Of a DNA stretch of 64,000 nucleotides, positions 9,596 to 18,065 are shown one piece after another; position 1 is the first letter of the stretch, and every line of letters begins with the position of its first letter. The position numbers and the translations under genes were made by a program. Under the pieces are notes generated by a model that did not search any database, was not told where the DNA came from, and saw nothing but the letters and a program-made list of their open reading frames with translations. The stretch lies in contig NZ_JALDYX010000008.1 in assembly GCF_024267675.1 (NCBI RefSeq), positions 62,001 to 126,000 on the forward strand. The letters are read 5' to 3'. The stretch comes from Marinobacterium sedimentorum (GTDB taxonomy: Bacteria; Pseudomonadota; Gammaproteobacteria; Pseudomonadales; Balneatricaceae).

Positions 9596-10372
9596 ATGAA
9601 CGACAGTCTTATTTGTGAACGCCGTGGCCATGTGGCACTGGTCACCATGAACAACCCGCCGGCCAATACCTGGACCGCCGACAGCCTCAAGGGCCTCAAG
9701 GTACTGGTGGAAGAGCTCAATCAGGATCGGGATATCTATGCCCTGGTGCTGACCGGCCAGGGCGAGAAGTTTTTCTCTGCCGGCGCCGACCTCAAACTGT
9801 TCGCCGACGGAGACCGCTCGGTGGCCCGCGACATGGCCCGCGACTTCGGCGAGGCCTTCGAGACGTTGAGCCGTTTTCGCGGCGTGTCGATTGCCGCCAT
9901 CAACGGCTTTGCCATGGGCGGCGGCCTCGAAGTGGCGCTGGCCTGCGATATCCGCATTGCCGAAGAACAGGCGCAGATGGCGCTGCCGGAGGCCAAAGTG
10001 GGCTTGCTGCCCTGCGCCGGCGGTACCCAGAACCTGGCGTTGCTGGTGGGTGAAGGCTGGGCCAAGCGCATGATCCTCTGCGGCGAGCGCATTGATGCCG
10101 CACGTGCCGAGAAAATCGGCCTGGTCGAGGAGGTCGTGGCCAGGGGGCAGGCGCTGGAGCGCGCGCTTGAACTCGCCGAGCAGGTGGCGCAGCAAAGCCC
10201 GGTGGCAGTCAGTGCCTGCAAGACGCTGGTGCAGTCCAGCCGCAGCCGGCCACTCGATCAGGGCTATATCCTGGAGCGCGAGCTGTTTGTGGATCTGTTC
10301 CACAGCGAAGATCAGCGCGAGGGCGTTAATGCCTTCCTCGAGAAGCGTAAACCCGAATGGAAAAACCGCTGA
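9596..10372 (+). CDS. Enoyl-CoA hydratase (methacrylyl-CoA hydratase candidate)
   Basis: A 258-residue crotonase-fold enzyme. The first oxyanion-hole segment is FFSAGADLKLF. Both catalytic glutamates are present, in GGGLEVALACD and PEAKVGLLPCAGGTQ. This supports true hydratase activity rather than an isomerase-only protein. ACAGGGAGCACAGG precedes the ATG. In this operon it would hydrate methacrylyl-CoA to 3-hydroxyisobutyryl-CoA. Confidence 0.88.
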   Translation: MNDSLICERRGHVALVTMNNPPANTWTADSLKGLKVLVEELNQDRDIYALVLTGQGEKFFSAGADLKLFADGDRSVARDMARDFGEAFETLSRFRGVSIAAINGFAMGGGLEVALACDIRIAEEQAQMALPEAKVGLLPCAGGTQNLALLVGEGWAKRMILCGERIDAARAEKIGLVEEVVARGQALERALELAEQVAQQSPVAVSACKTLVQSSRSRPLDQGYILERELFVDLFHSEDQREGVNAFLEKRKPEWKNR

Positions 10373-10382
10373 GGAGCCCCCG

Positions 10383-11483
10383 ATGAGCGCCGTACTCTTT
10401 ACCGAACATGCCACCGCCGACGGTCACCTGATCGGCGAAATCCGCCTCAATGCCGAACGCACGCTCAATGCCCTGACGCTGGAGATGATCGACCTGATCC
10501 AGCCGCAACTCAATCGCTGGCAGGCCGACGAGCGTGTTGTGGCGATACTGCTGGACAGCACCGGCGACAAGGCCTTCTGTGCCGGCGGCGATATTGTCAA
10601 TCTGTACAAGGCCATGACCGGCGCGGCCGATGCGGATTTCCCGCAGGCGTTCTTCACCCGTGAATATCGTCTGGACTACGCCATTCATACCAGCTCCAAG
10701 CCGATCATCTGCTGGGGCAGCGGCATCGTCATGGGCGGCGGCATGGGCCTGATGAACGGCTGCAGTCACCGCGTGGTTACCCAGACCTCGCACCTGGCCA
10801 TGCCCGAGGTCAGCATTGGCCTGTATCCGGATGTGGGCGGCAGCTGGTTCCTGAACCGCATGCCGGGCGGCACCGGTTTGTTTCTGGGGCTCACCGGCAA
10901 TCCGATCAACGCCCGCGATGCCATCTTCCTGGGTCTGGCGGACCGCGCGATTGATGCGGGTCTGCGCGAGGGTCTGCTGAGCCGGCTGGCCAGCGAAGCC
11001 TGGGGTGGCGATGCCGGCGGCACCGTCAGTCGGGTGCTGCGCGAACTGGAAAGCGAATCCCGCCCGGCGTTCAGCGAGATGCCGGCGCCGATCCGAGAAC
11101 ATGTCGACCTGATCCGCAGCCTGACCGATCACGACAGCGTCGAGGCTATCGTGGGGGCGCTGCTGGGCCTTGAAACCGATGACAAATGGGTGCGGCGGGC
11201 GCAGAAAGCCGTGCGCAACGGCAGCCCGCTGTCGCTGCGGCTGATTGCCGAGCAGTTAAAGCGCAGCCGGCATCTGTCGCTGCGCGAGGTGTTTCAGCAG
11301 GAACTGGTGCTGTCGGTGCAGTGCTGTCGCCACCGCGAACTGCCGGAAGGCGTGCGGGCACTGCTGATCGACAAGGACAACCAGCCGGACTGGCTGTTCA
11401 AGTCAGTCGGCGAGGTCAATGCGAGCTTTCTGGCCGAACTGTTCGAAAGTCCCTGGGCGCAACACCCGCTGGCGGATCTCTGA
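10383..11483 (+). CDS. 3-hydroxyisobutyryl-CoA hydrolase
   Basis: A 366-residue crotonase-superfamily thioesterase of the HIBCH type, about 100 residues longer than hydratases. KAFCAGGDIVNLY, GIVMGGGMGLMNGCSHRV and MPEVSIGLYPDVGGSWFL are the family blocks. The last carries the catalytic Glu and Asp. The start at 10383 has AGGAG five bases upstream and follows the hydratase stop by 10 bases, so the genes are translationally close. It releases 3-hydroxyisobutyrate for MmsB. Confidence 0.92.
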   Translation: MSAVLFTEHATADGHLIGEIRLNAERTLNALTLEMIDLIQPQLNRWQADERVVAILLDSTGDKAFCAGGDIVNLYKAMTGAADADFPQAFFTREYRLDYAIHTSSKPIICWGSGIVMGGGMGLMNGCSHRVVTQTSHLAMPEVSIGLYPDVGGSWFLNRMPGGTGLFLGLTGNPINARDAIFLGLADRAIDAGLREGLLSRLASEAWGGDAGGTVSRVLRELESESRPAFSEMPAPIREHVDLIRSLTDHDSVEAIVGALLGLETDDKWVRRAQKAVRNGSPLSLRLIAEQLKRSRHLSLREVFQQELVLSVQCCRHRELPEGVRALLIDKDNQPDWLFKSVGEVNASFLAELFESPWAQHPLADL

Positions 11484-11561
11484 GCACCGCCAGCCGATAC
11501 CGAGCAATTGGCGACCGGCCTGCCACTCTGGCCGTTCGCCCCAACAAAAAGGATAAGAATC

Positions 11562-12455
11562 ATGGCAACGATCGCATTTATCGGGCTGGGTAACATGGGT
11601 GGTCCCATGGCCCATAATCTGGCGGCGGCCGGCCATCGGGTACAGGCGTTTGATCTGTCCGCCGAGGCGCTGGCCCATGCCGTGGCCGAGGGCTGCCTGC
11701 AGGCAGCCAGCGCAGTGGACGCCGTGCGGGATGCCGAGATCGTTATCTCCATGCTGCCGGCCGGACGTCATGTCGAAGGGCTCTATGTCACCGGGCCCGA
11801 GCCGCTGCTGGATCATATCAACGCCAGCAGCCTGATCATCGACTGCTCCACCATCGAGGCCGACGTGGCCAAGCGGGTGTCCGCTATCGCGGCTGAACGC
11901 GGGCGCGACTTTATCGATGCGCCGGTCTCCGGCGGTGTCGGTGGTGCCCAGGCCGGTACCCTGAGTTTCATGGTCGGCGCCTCCGACAGCCAGTTCGCAC
12001 GGGCCAAACCGGTGCTGGATGTGATGGGCAAGAACATCTTCCATGCCGGTGATCATGGTGCCGGCCAGATCGCCAAGGCCTGCAACAACATGATGCTGGC
12101 GATCCTGATGGCCGGCACCTGTGAGGCGCTCAACATGGGGGTCAAGAACGGTCTGGATCCGGCCGTTCTGTCCGAGATCATGAAGCAGAGCTCCGGCGGC
12201 AACTGGGCGCTCAACGTCTACAACCCCTGGCCCGGCGTGATGGAGACGGCGCCGGCCTCCAAGGGTTACCAGGGGGGCTTTCAGACCAACCTGATGTTCA
12301 AGGACCTGGGGCTGGCCATGGAGCTGAGCCAGCAGAGTGCCTCGCCAATCCCCATGGGCTCCGCCGCCCGTTCGCTGTTCAGCCTGCACAAGGCCAAGGG
12401 CCAAGGCACACTGGATTTTTCCAGCGTGCTGAACCTCTATCGCGACAGCGAGTGA
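11562..12455 (+). CDS. mmsB: 3-hydroxyisobutyrate dehydrogenase
   Basis: A 297-residue NAD-dependent beta-hydroxyacid dehydrogenase. The nucleotide-binding motif FIGLGNMGGPMA is at residues 6-17, the substrate loop DAPVSGGVGGAQAGTL near 119-133, and the catalytic lysine is Lys172 in GAGQIAKACNN. It converts 3-hydroxyisobutyrate to methylmalonate semialdehyde, the MmsA substrate. ATG 11562 follows an AAGGA site; the upstream open frame lacks homology. Confidence 0.94.
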   Translation: MATIAFIGLGNMGGPMAHNLAAAGHRVQAFDLSAEALAHAVAEGCLQAASAVDAVRDAEIVISMLPAGRHVEGLYVTGPEPLLDHINASSLIIDCSTIEADVAKRVSAIAAERGRDFIDAPVSGGVGGAQAGTLSFMVGASDSQFARAKPVLDVMGKNIFHAGDHGAGQIAKACNNMMLAILMAGTCEALNMGVKNGLDPAVLSEIMKQSSGGNWALNVYNPWPGVMETAPASKGYQGGFQTNLMFKDLGLAMELSQQSASPIPMGSAARSLFSLHKAKGQGTLDFSSVLNLYRDSE

Positions 12456-12512
12456 GGCTCCTACGGTTCACCCGCCCGATTCTTCAGAACAACAATAATA
12501 CGAGGTAGCGCA

Positions 12513-14402
12513 ATGGACTACAGCAATGTCTATCGTCAGTCTCTGGCAGATCCGCAGGCCTACTGGGCGCAGCAGGCCGAACTGATCGCCTGGTTCAAAA
12601 AGCCGGAAACCATACTGCAACAGAGACCCCAGGGCAGCCATTGCTGGTTTGCAGATGGCGAGCTCAACAGCTGCTATCTGGCGCTGGACTGGCAGATTGA
12701 GCAGGGGCGGGGTGATCAGGTCGCGCTCTATTACGACTCCCCGGTCAGCGGCGTCAAGCAGGCCATCAGTTATAGGGAGCTATTGATCAAGGTGGCCCGC
12801 TTTGCCGGGGCGCTGCGTAAACTCGGCGTCGACAAGGGTGACCGGGTGGTGATCTATATGCCGATGGTGCCCGAGGCGGCGGTGGCCATGCTGGCCTGCG
12901 CAAGGCTCGGGGCGGTGCACTCGGTGGTATTTGGCGGTTTCGCGGCCAACGAGCTGGCGGTGCGCATCGACGATGCCAAGCCAACGCTGATACTCACCGC
13001 CTCCTGCGGCATTGAAATGGACAAGACCATTGCCTACAAGCCGCTGGTGGACAAGGCCATTGGGCTCGCGACGCACAAGCCGGCCCATACCCTGGTGCTG
13101 CAGCGGCCCATGCTGCAGGCCAGCATGACACCGGGCCAGGATCTGGACTGGCATGAGGCCCAGGCCGGGGTCGAGCCTGCCGGCTGTGTGCCGGTTCGTG
13201 GAGCCGACCCGCTCTATATTCTCTATACCTCGGGCACCACCGGCCAGCCCAAGGGCATCGTGCGTGACAACGGCGGTCACGCGGTGGCACTGCTGTATGC
13301 ACTGCGCAATGTCTATGGCATGCGGCCGGGGGATGTCTGGTGGGGGGCGTCCGATATCGGCTGGGTGGTGGGGCATTCCTTTATCGTCTATGGCCCCCTG
13401 ATGGGTGGCTGCAGTGCAGTGTTCTACGAAGGCAAACCCATTCGCACACCGGATGCCGGCGCCTACTGGCGGGTCATTGCCGAATATGGCGTCAATGCCA
13501 TGTTCTGTGCCCCCACGGCGTTTCGTGCGGTGCGCAAGGAAGACCCGGAAGGTGCGCTGTCCCGCCACTATGACCTGTCCAGCCTCAAGCGCCTGTTCGT
13601 TGCCGGTGAAAAGCTGGATTCCTCCACTCACGACTGGCTTGCGGGCCTGCTCAGGGTGCCGGTCATGGATCACTGGTGGCAGACCGAAACCGGCTGGCCC
13701 ATGACATCCGCCATGATGGGCTGGGACAACCCCTCGGAGTCGCGTCTGGGCTCCACCAACAAACCCATTCCCGGCTACGATATTCGCGTACTGGATGGTG
13801 ATGGCAATGAACTGCCGGCGGGCGAGTCCGGCAATATATGCGTCAAGCTGCCAATGCCGCCGGGGGTGACCTGGAGCATCTGGAATCAGCCCCAGCGTTT
13901 TGCCGAGGCTTATCTCAGCCTGTTCCCGGGCTACTACCATACCGGCGATGGTGGCTACGTGGATGACGATGGCTATGTCTTTATCACTGGGCGCACCGAC
14001 GACGTGATCAATGTGTCGGGGCATCGGCTGTCCACCGGCGAAATGGAGGAGGTCGTTTCCGGGCACCCGGCGGTGGCCGAGTGTGCGGTCATCGGCGTGC
14101 AGGATGCACTCAAGGGGCAGCTGCCTGTGGGGCTGGTGGTGCTCAAGTCCGGCGAAGATATTGTTGCGGCCGCACTGGAGGCCGAACTGGTAGAGCGTGT
14201 GCGTGACCAGGTCGGTGCGCTGGCCTGTTTTCGCCGCGTGCTGGTGGTGCAGCGGTTGCCCAAAACCCGTTCGGGCAAGATCCTGCGTGCCATTTTGCGC
14301 AAGATTGCCGTGGGCGAGAGCTACAAGACCCCCTCGACCATTGATGATGAAAGCATACTGCCGGAAATCAGCAGCGTCATGAAGCAGGCCGGGCTGGTAT
14401 AG
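12513..14402 (+). CDS. prpE: Propionate/acyl-CoA synthetase (PrpE-like)
   Basis: A 629-residue acetyl-CoA-synthetase-family enzyme activating propionate (or acetate) to its CoA ester. Motifs include ILYTSGTTGQPKGIVRDNGG, the family tryptophan-rich DVWWGASDIGWVVGHS, WWQTETGWP, YHTGDGGYVDDDGYVF and the acetylatable lysine segment TRSGKILRAILRKIA. The IVRDNGGHAVAL block is typical of PrpE rather than Acs. It ends the valine operon and is followed by a strong terminator. Valine yields propionyl-CoA, so this gene probably recovers free propionate. Confidence 0.88.
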   Translation: MDYSNVYRQSLADPQAYWAQQAELIAWFKKPETILQQRPQGSHCWFADGELNSCYLALDWQIEQGRGDQVALYYDSPVSGVKQAISYRELLIKVARFAGALRKLGVDKGDRVVIYMPMVPEAAVAMLACARLGAVHSVVFGGFAANELAVRIDDAKPTLILTASCGIEMDKTIAYKPLVDKAIGLATHKPAHTLVLQRPMLQASMTPGQDLDWHEAQAGVEPAGCVPVRGADPLYILYTSGTTGQPKGIVRDNGGHAVALLYALRNVYGMRPGDVWWGASDIGWVVGHSFIVYGPLMGGCSAVFYEGKPIRTPDAGAYWRVIAEYGVNAMFCAPTAFRAVRKEDPEGALSRHYDLSSLKRLFVAGEKLDSSTHDWLAGLLRVPVMDHWWQTETGWPMTSAMMGWDNPSESRLGSTNKPIPGYDIRVLDGDGNELPAGESGNICVKLPMPPGVTWSIWNQPQRFAEAYLSLFPGYYHTGDGGYVDDDGYVFITGRTDDVINVSGHRLSTGEMEEVVSGHPAVAECAVIGVQDALKGQLPVGLVVLKSGEDIVAAALEAELVERVRDQVGALACFRRVLVVQRLPKTRSGKILRAILRKIAVGESYKTPSTIDDESILPEISSVMKQAGLV

Positions 14403-14442
14403 CGCGCCTGCATTATTGCGTGCTTTTACGCCTTGTAAGCAT

Positions 14443-14476
14443 AAAAAACGGCGGACAAAAGTCCGCCGTTTTTTTT
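14443..14476 (+). terminator. Rho-independent terminator after prpE
   Basis: Stem ACGGCGGAC / GTCCGCCGT with an AAAA loop (14457-14460), followed by a run of eight T. A-rich sequence precedes the stem, so it may also work weakly on the other strand. Confidence 0.9.
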
Positions 14477-14559
14477 GATTGGCAGCTTTTGAGCTGGTGA
14501 CCAATAAATTAGGGGTAATTACCTATTTTCTCTCGCCTTAGGTACAGGGTCGCGGTAGT

Positions 14560-14577
14560 CTTTACGTTAACGTAAAC
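14560..14577. promoter_or_regulatory. LiuR-like operator 3
   Basis: CTTTACGTTAACGTAAAC differs from the palindrome at 4135 only at its first base. It lies 61 bases before the SDR start codon, more than 10 kb from the regulator gene. Confidence 0.75.
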
Positions 14578-14638
14578 TTTAAGTTCAACCGTGTTCTTCA
14601 AGAAGCAAAAGACAAGAATCAAGAGACAGGAGCCTCCC

Positions 14639-15400
14639 ATGCAGATTGACGGCAAAGTATTTGTAATTACCGGTGGCGCTCGCGGCCTTGGGTTGGGCAT
14701 GGCGCAGCATCTGGCGGCACGTGGCGGCCAGCTGGCACTGATCGATCTGGATCAGGCCAGCCTGGATGCGGCTGTACAGGGCCTTGAACAGACCGGTGCG
14801 CACGCGCGCGGTTATGTCTGTGACATTAGCCGCGAAGACCAGGTGGAAGCTGTTTTTGGCGCCATCAAGGGTGATTTTGGTTCGATTCATGGCCTGGTGA
14901 ACAATGCCGGCCTGATGCGCGATGGCCTGCTGATCAAGCTCAAGGAGGGCAAGCTGGTCGGCAAGATGAGCTTTGAGCAGTGGTCTTCGGTGGTGAATGT
15001 AAACCTGACCGGCAGCTTTCTCTGTGGTCGCGAGGCGGCGGGCATCATGGCGGAGCAGGGCGAGGGCGGGGTTATCGTGAATATTTCATCGGTGTCCCGT
15101 GCAGGCAACGTGGGCCAGACCAATTATTCGGCCACCAAGGCGGGTGTCGCCACCCTGGTAACCAGCTGGGCCGGTGAGCTGGCGCGCTACAAGATCCGGG
15201 TGGGCGGCATAGCACCGGGTGTGATTGCCACTGAAATGACGGCGCAGATGAAGCCTGAAGCCATCGAGCGCATGCTGCAGGCCGTGCCGTTAAAACGCCT
15301 GGGCGAAGTGTCGGAAATGGCCCATACGTTGCAATATATTATCGAGAATGATTTCTTTACCGGGCGTATCGTCGAGATGGATGGTGGTTTGCGGGTGTAG
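14639..15400 (+). CDS. SDR-family 3-hydroxyacyl-CoA dehydrogenase-like oxidoreductase
   Basis: A 253-residue classical short-chain dehydrogenase. The cofactor motif is TGGARGLGLG near residue 11 and the structural motif is NNAG. The catalytic Ser is in NISSVSRAG, with Tyr and Lys in NYSATKAG. Asp in ALIDLD after the second strand favours NAD. CAGGAG sits six bases before ATG 14639; the frame opens earlier at 14591 without homology. The LiuR-like operator upstream suggests a 3-hydroxyacyl-CoA dehydrogenase step, for example 2-methyl-3-hydroxybutyryl-CoA oxidation feeding the thiolase at 4455. That pairing is inference. Confidence 0.85.
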   Translation: MQIDGKVFVITGGARGLGLGMAQHLAARGGQLALIDLDQASLDAAVQGLEQTGAHARGYVCDISREDQVEAVFGAIKGDFGSIHGLVNNAGLMRDGLLIKLKEGKLVGKMSFEQWSSVVNVNLTGSFLCGREAAGIMAEQGEGGVIVNISSVSRAGNVGQTNYSATKAGVATLVTSWAGELARYKIRVGGIAPGVIATEMTAQMKPEAIERMLQAVPLKRLGEVSEMAHTLQYIIENDFFTGRIVEMDGGLRV

Positions 15401-15490
15401 CTCCTGGCTACGCTCTTGGCATGAGGCCGCCAGGGACGGCGGGAATGCAGGCTCTGCAGGGAGCAATAGTTTGCCGTTCGTCTTAAACAT

Positions 15491-15530
15491 AAAAAAGGCC
15501 GGACCCGGGTTACCGGGGCCGACCGAAAAA
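15491..15530 (-). terminator. Hairpin terminator for the leftward small gene
   Basis: An imperfect GC hairpin (GGCCGGACCCGG ... CCGGGGCCGACC with a GTTA loop) is flanked by A runs. Read leftward it ends in six T, so it fits a terminator for the 15578-15766 gene, convergent with the SDR gene. Confidence 0.6.
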
Positions 15531-15577
15531 CAAGAACAACAAGTAAATCAAACAGGTAACACAGGAAAAGCGGTAAC

Positions 15578-15766
15578 TCAGTGGCTGAAGCGCGCGAACA
15601 GCATTTTGAACGTCTGGTTCCATACCGGCAGAACCTGACGGCGACTCAGCTTGGCAAGGAGCTCGCGCATCATTCTGGCGCGCTCGATGCGAGCCTGTTC
15701 CATGATGGCCTGCACATCAACATTGCTGATATCGGTGTATTGCTGAGTCTGTTCGGTCGTGTTCAT
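15578..15766 (-). CDS. Small hypothetical protein, 62 residues
   Basis: Starting at ATG 15766 the product begins MNTTEQTQQYTDISNVD, continues with a charged helix IMEQARIERARMMRELL, and ends in a basic/aromatic tail KLSRRQVLPVWNQTFKML. AAAGG precedes the start by eight bases. The frame is open further upstream (to 15880), but that part is rich in unlikely residues. The arrangement, an acidic N-terminus and an ERAR..R helix, recalls small RSP_7527/YjiS-type proteins. This is resemblance only. Confidence 0.55.
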   Translation of the reverse strand: MNTTEQTQQYTDISNVDVQAIMEQARIERARMMRELLAKLSRRQVLPVWNQTFKMLFARFSH

Positions 15767-16248
15767 CGCGTTTACCTTTGTCACGGTTGCAAGTAATTGC
15801 CGGTCCCCAAACCATTGGCTCCGTAGAGCACTGCAATCATTTGATGGCGCCATAGTACGCAGTCGGCGATATTGACTCAAACGACGCTTTTTCAGCTTAA
15901 TGATGATAAATATTCACCTATTTGTTATCGCCGGTTGGACGATTCCTGGTCGTGGCCTCAGCTAAGGGCTTTTAATACAGGTGCTTGGCGCAAATTATGA
16001 TTTTTCTGGTACCCCCTGTAACAACATCATATCTGTTAAATTCATTCACTTTTTATCGGTTCGATGGATGGGCCTCGGTGCTACGCCGGTTTCTCGCCAA
16101 ACCCCAATGCTGGCCCCGGGCCCAGGCGCGTACTGCACGGCGGTCTGATTGCCAGTGTGGCGTGTTATGCTTCGGTCGAGTCGGCGTCAGGGTGGTTCAA
16201 CCTTGAGGCGATAATGAACTTAACGCGCTGCGGGCTGCCTTTAAAAGC
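15767..16248. other. Intergenic region without recognised gene
   Basis: 482 bases between the divergent small gene and the aspartic protease gene. The left part is AT-rich around 15,900-16,060 and should contain the leftward promoter. I see no convincing small gene, RNA or repeat. Confidence 0.5.
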
Positions 16249-16767
16249 ATGAATGATTCCAACCCCCGGGCACCTCGTGCCGGTCGTCTGATGTGGTTTG
16301 CCGCCTGGCTGTCGTTACTGGCGGTGCTGGTGCTGGGTTTTGAAAGCTGGCTGGAAGATCAGCACAATCCCAATGCCGACCTGATGGTCGTGGATGGCGA
16401 CGGGCCTGTAGAGGTCGTGCTGCGGCGCAGCCGCAGCGGGCACTATATAGCGCCCGGGCGTATCAATGGCGAGGCGGTGCAGTTTCTGGTGGATACAGGC
16501 GCGACACGCATCAGTATACCGCTGTCCCTGGCCACTCGGCTGGGTCTGAAGAAGGGCTATGCCAGCCAGGCCACCACCGCCAACGGCCTGGTCACCGTGT
16601 ACGACACCCAGCTGGACGAAGTACGCCTGGGCTCCATAGTGCTGCGTAATGTGGCCGGTAATATCAACCCCGGCATGCCGGGGGAGGTTGTCTTGCTGGG
16701 CATGAGCTTCATGAAGGATCTGGAGCTGGTGCAGCGTGGTGATACCCTGACGCTGCGACTGCATTGA
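16249..16767 (+). CDS. Retropepsin-like aspartic protease, membrane anchored (TIGR02281 type)
   Basis: A 172-residue protein. One transmembrane segment at about 14-31 (LMWFAAWLSLLAVLVLGF) is followed by a single retroviral-type protease domain. The catalytic triad DTGAT is near residue 83, and the second conserved block is VVLLGMSFMKDLEL. Family members are periplasmic and work as dimers; substrates are unknown. No strong ribosome site is visible at the ATG. It is convergent with azlD. Confidence 0.85.
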   Translation: MNDSNPRAPRAGRLMWFAAWLSLLAVLVLGFESWLEDQHNPNADLMVVDGDGPVEVVLRRSRSGHYIAPGRINGEAVQFLVDTGATRISIPLSLATRLGLKKGYASQATTANGLVTVYDTQLDEVRLGSIVLRNVAGNINPGMPGEVVLLGMSFMKDLELVQRGDTLTLRLH

Positions 16768-16802
16768 CAGCCGCGCCCTTTGCGTTCAATTGCAGGGGTG
16801 CC

Positions 16803-17117
16803 TCATATCAGCCAGAGCGCCAGGCCATAGGCCAGCATGCCGGCTGCGACTGTGAGGAAGAGTCCGCGGCTGAGCCAGGCGACGATACAGGCAGCCACCG
16901 CCGCCAGCAGATGCGCATTGCCCAGGCCGAAATCCAGCGAACCCCCACGAATAAGCGTTGTCTGGGTGATGATCGCGCTGAGTACGGCGATGGGCACGAA
17001 GCGCAGCGCCTGTTCGATCAGCGGTGGTATGCGCACCCGCCCGGCGAGCGCCAGTGGCAGATAGCGCGGGCCGAAGGTCAGTGCAGCCATGCCGGCAATC
17101 AGAATCCACTCATTCAT
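16803..17117 (-). CDS. azlD: AzlD-family branched-chain amino acid transport subunit
   Basis: A 104-residue integral membrane protein with about four hydrophobic segments and the family start TFGPRYLPLALAGR. AzlD is the small partner of AzlC in export of branched-chain and related amino acids. Its ATG overlaps the azlC stop by four bases, supporting coupled translation. Confidence 0.88.
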   Translation of the reverse strand: MNEWILIAGMAALTFGPRYLPLALAGRVRIPPLIEQALRFVPIAVLSAIITQTTLIRGGSLDFGLGNAHLLAAVAACIVAWLSRGLFLTVAAGMLAYGLALWLI

Positions 17118-17869
17118 TTTGATCCATCTCCCTGCGCTGCTGTTGGCGTCTCGGCTGTGTATGCCGGCATCTTCGATGCTCTGTTATCGCGTCTTTCCAG
17201 CACCACCCCCACAGTGATGGCCACCAGCGCTGTTAACAGCAGGCCGCTCTGATGCGGCCAGTCCCAGGTCAGCAGTGAGCAGACGCTGGCACTGAGCGCA
17301 CATGCCCACTGGGCGCGGCTTTGCAGTGCCGGCACCACTATGCCGATAAAGGCGACCACCATGGCGACATCGAGTCCCCAGCCGGTGATGTTCGGCATGC
17401 GTTGCCCCAGGGCGATGCCAAGCCAGGTACAGAGAATCCAGTTGCCGTACATGGCCAGGCCTGAGCCGCAGTAATACCAGGGCAGGCCACGCAGTTGCGG
17501 GTCCCGGGCGATGCGGTTGGTGACCACGGCATAGGTCTCGTCGGTGAGCCAGAACGCCATCAGTACACGGATGCGCTGTGGCAGGGCACTGACCCAGGGC
17601 ATCAGGCTGGCGGCATAGAGCATGTGGCGCAGATTGACGACAAATACGGTGAGCAGAATCACCGGCAGGGCGGCGGCGCTGGCCAGCAGGGTCACGGCGA
17701 TAAACTGGGCGGAGCCTGCATAGACAAACAGGGAAATGGCCAGGGTTGCCCATTGGGACAGGCCATTGCTGGTGGCCAGCGCGCCATAGACGATGCCAAA
17801 GGGGATGGCGGCGAGGATCAGTGGCAGGGTGTCACGGGCGCCGGTGAGGAAGAGGCGTGCAGGATTCAT
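17114..17869 (-). CDS. azlC: AzlC-family amino acid exporter, large subunit
   Basis: A 251-residue membrane protein with several transmembrane segments. IPFGIVYGALATSNGLSQW, FVYAGSAQFIAVTLL and the NLRHMLYAASL block are typical of AzlC/YgaZ. WLTDETYAV in the middle is also conserved. It forms a two-gene unit with azlD downstream of glpD, but 196 bases separate it from glpD, so it is probably transcribed on its own. Confidence 0.9.
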   Translation of the reverse strand: MNPARLFLTGARDTLPLILAAIPFGIVYGALATSNGLSQWATLAISLFVYAGSAQFIAVTLLASAAALPVILLTVFVVNLRHMLYAASLMPWVSALPQRIRVLMAFWLTDETYAVVTNRIARDPQLRGLPWYYCGSGLAMYGNWILCTWLGIALGQRMPNITGWGLDVAMVVAFIGIVVPALQSRAQWACALSASVCSLLTWDWPHQSGLLLTALVAITVGVVLERRDNRASKMPAYTAETPTAAQGDGSK

Positions 17870-18011
17870 CGGAGTGTATCAGCCAGGAATGGCCAGACAT
17901 TATAGCCCGCCAGGGCGCCTGTTGAAGGGCGCTGGAATGGGTATCTCTGATGGCCAGCTATCGGTTTGGCCGCTGTTACAACCCTGGCGGTATAGATTCA
18001 AAGTGGCACTA

Positions 18012-18050
18012 CTGACCAGAGCGCGGGCCTTTGCACCCTGCTCTGGTCAG
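18012..18050 (-). terminator. Hairpin downstream of glpD
   Basis: Perfect 11-bp inverted repeat CTGACCAGAGC / GCTCTGGTCAG with a 17-base loop, 16 bases past the glpD stop. There is no T run, so terminator function is uncertain. Confidence 0.4.
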
Positions 18051-18065
18051 GTTTGGCGGCCGATC

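Noticed and set aside
12780..14504. 574-codon minus-strand open frame
   Set aside because: Antisense to prpE, rich in His/Gly/Arg, with no motif. A shadow of the real gene.
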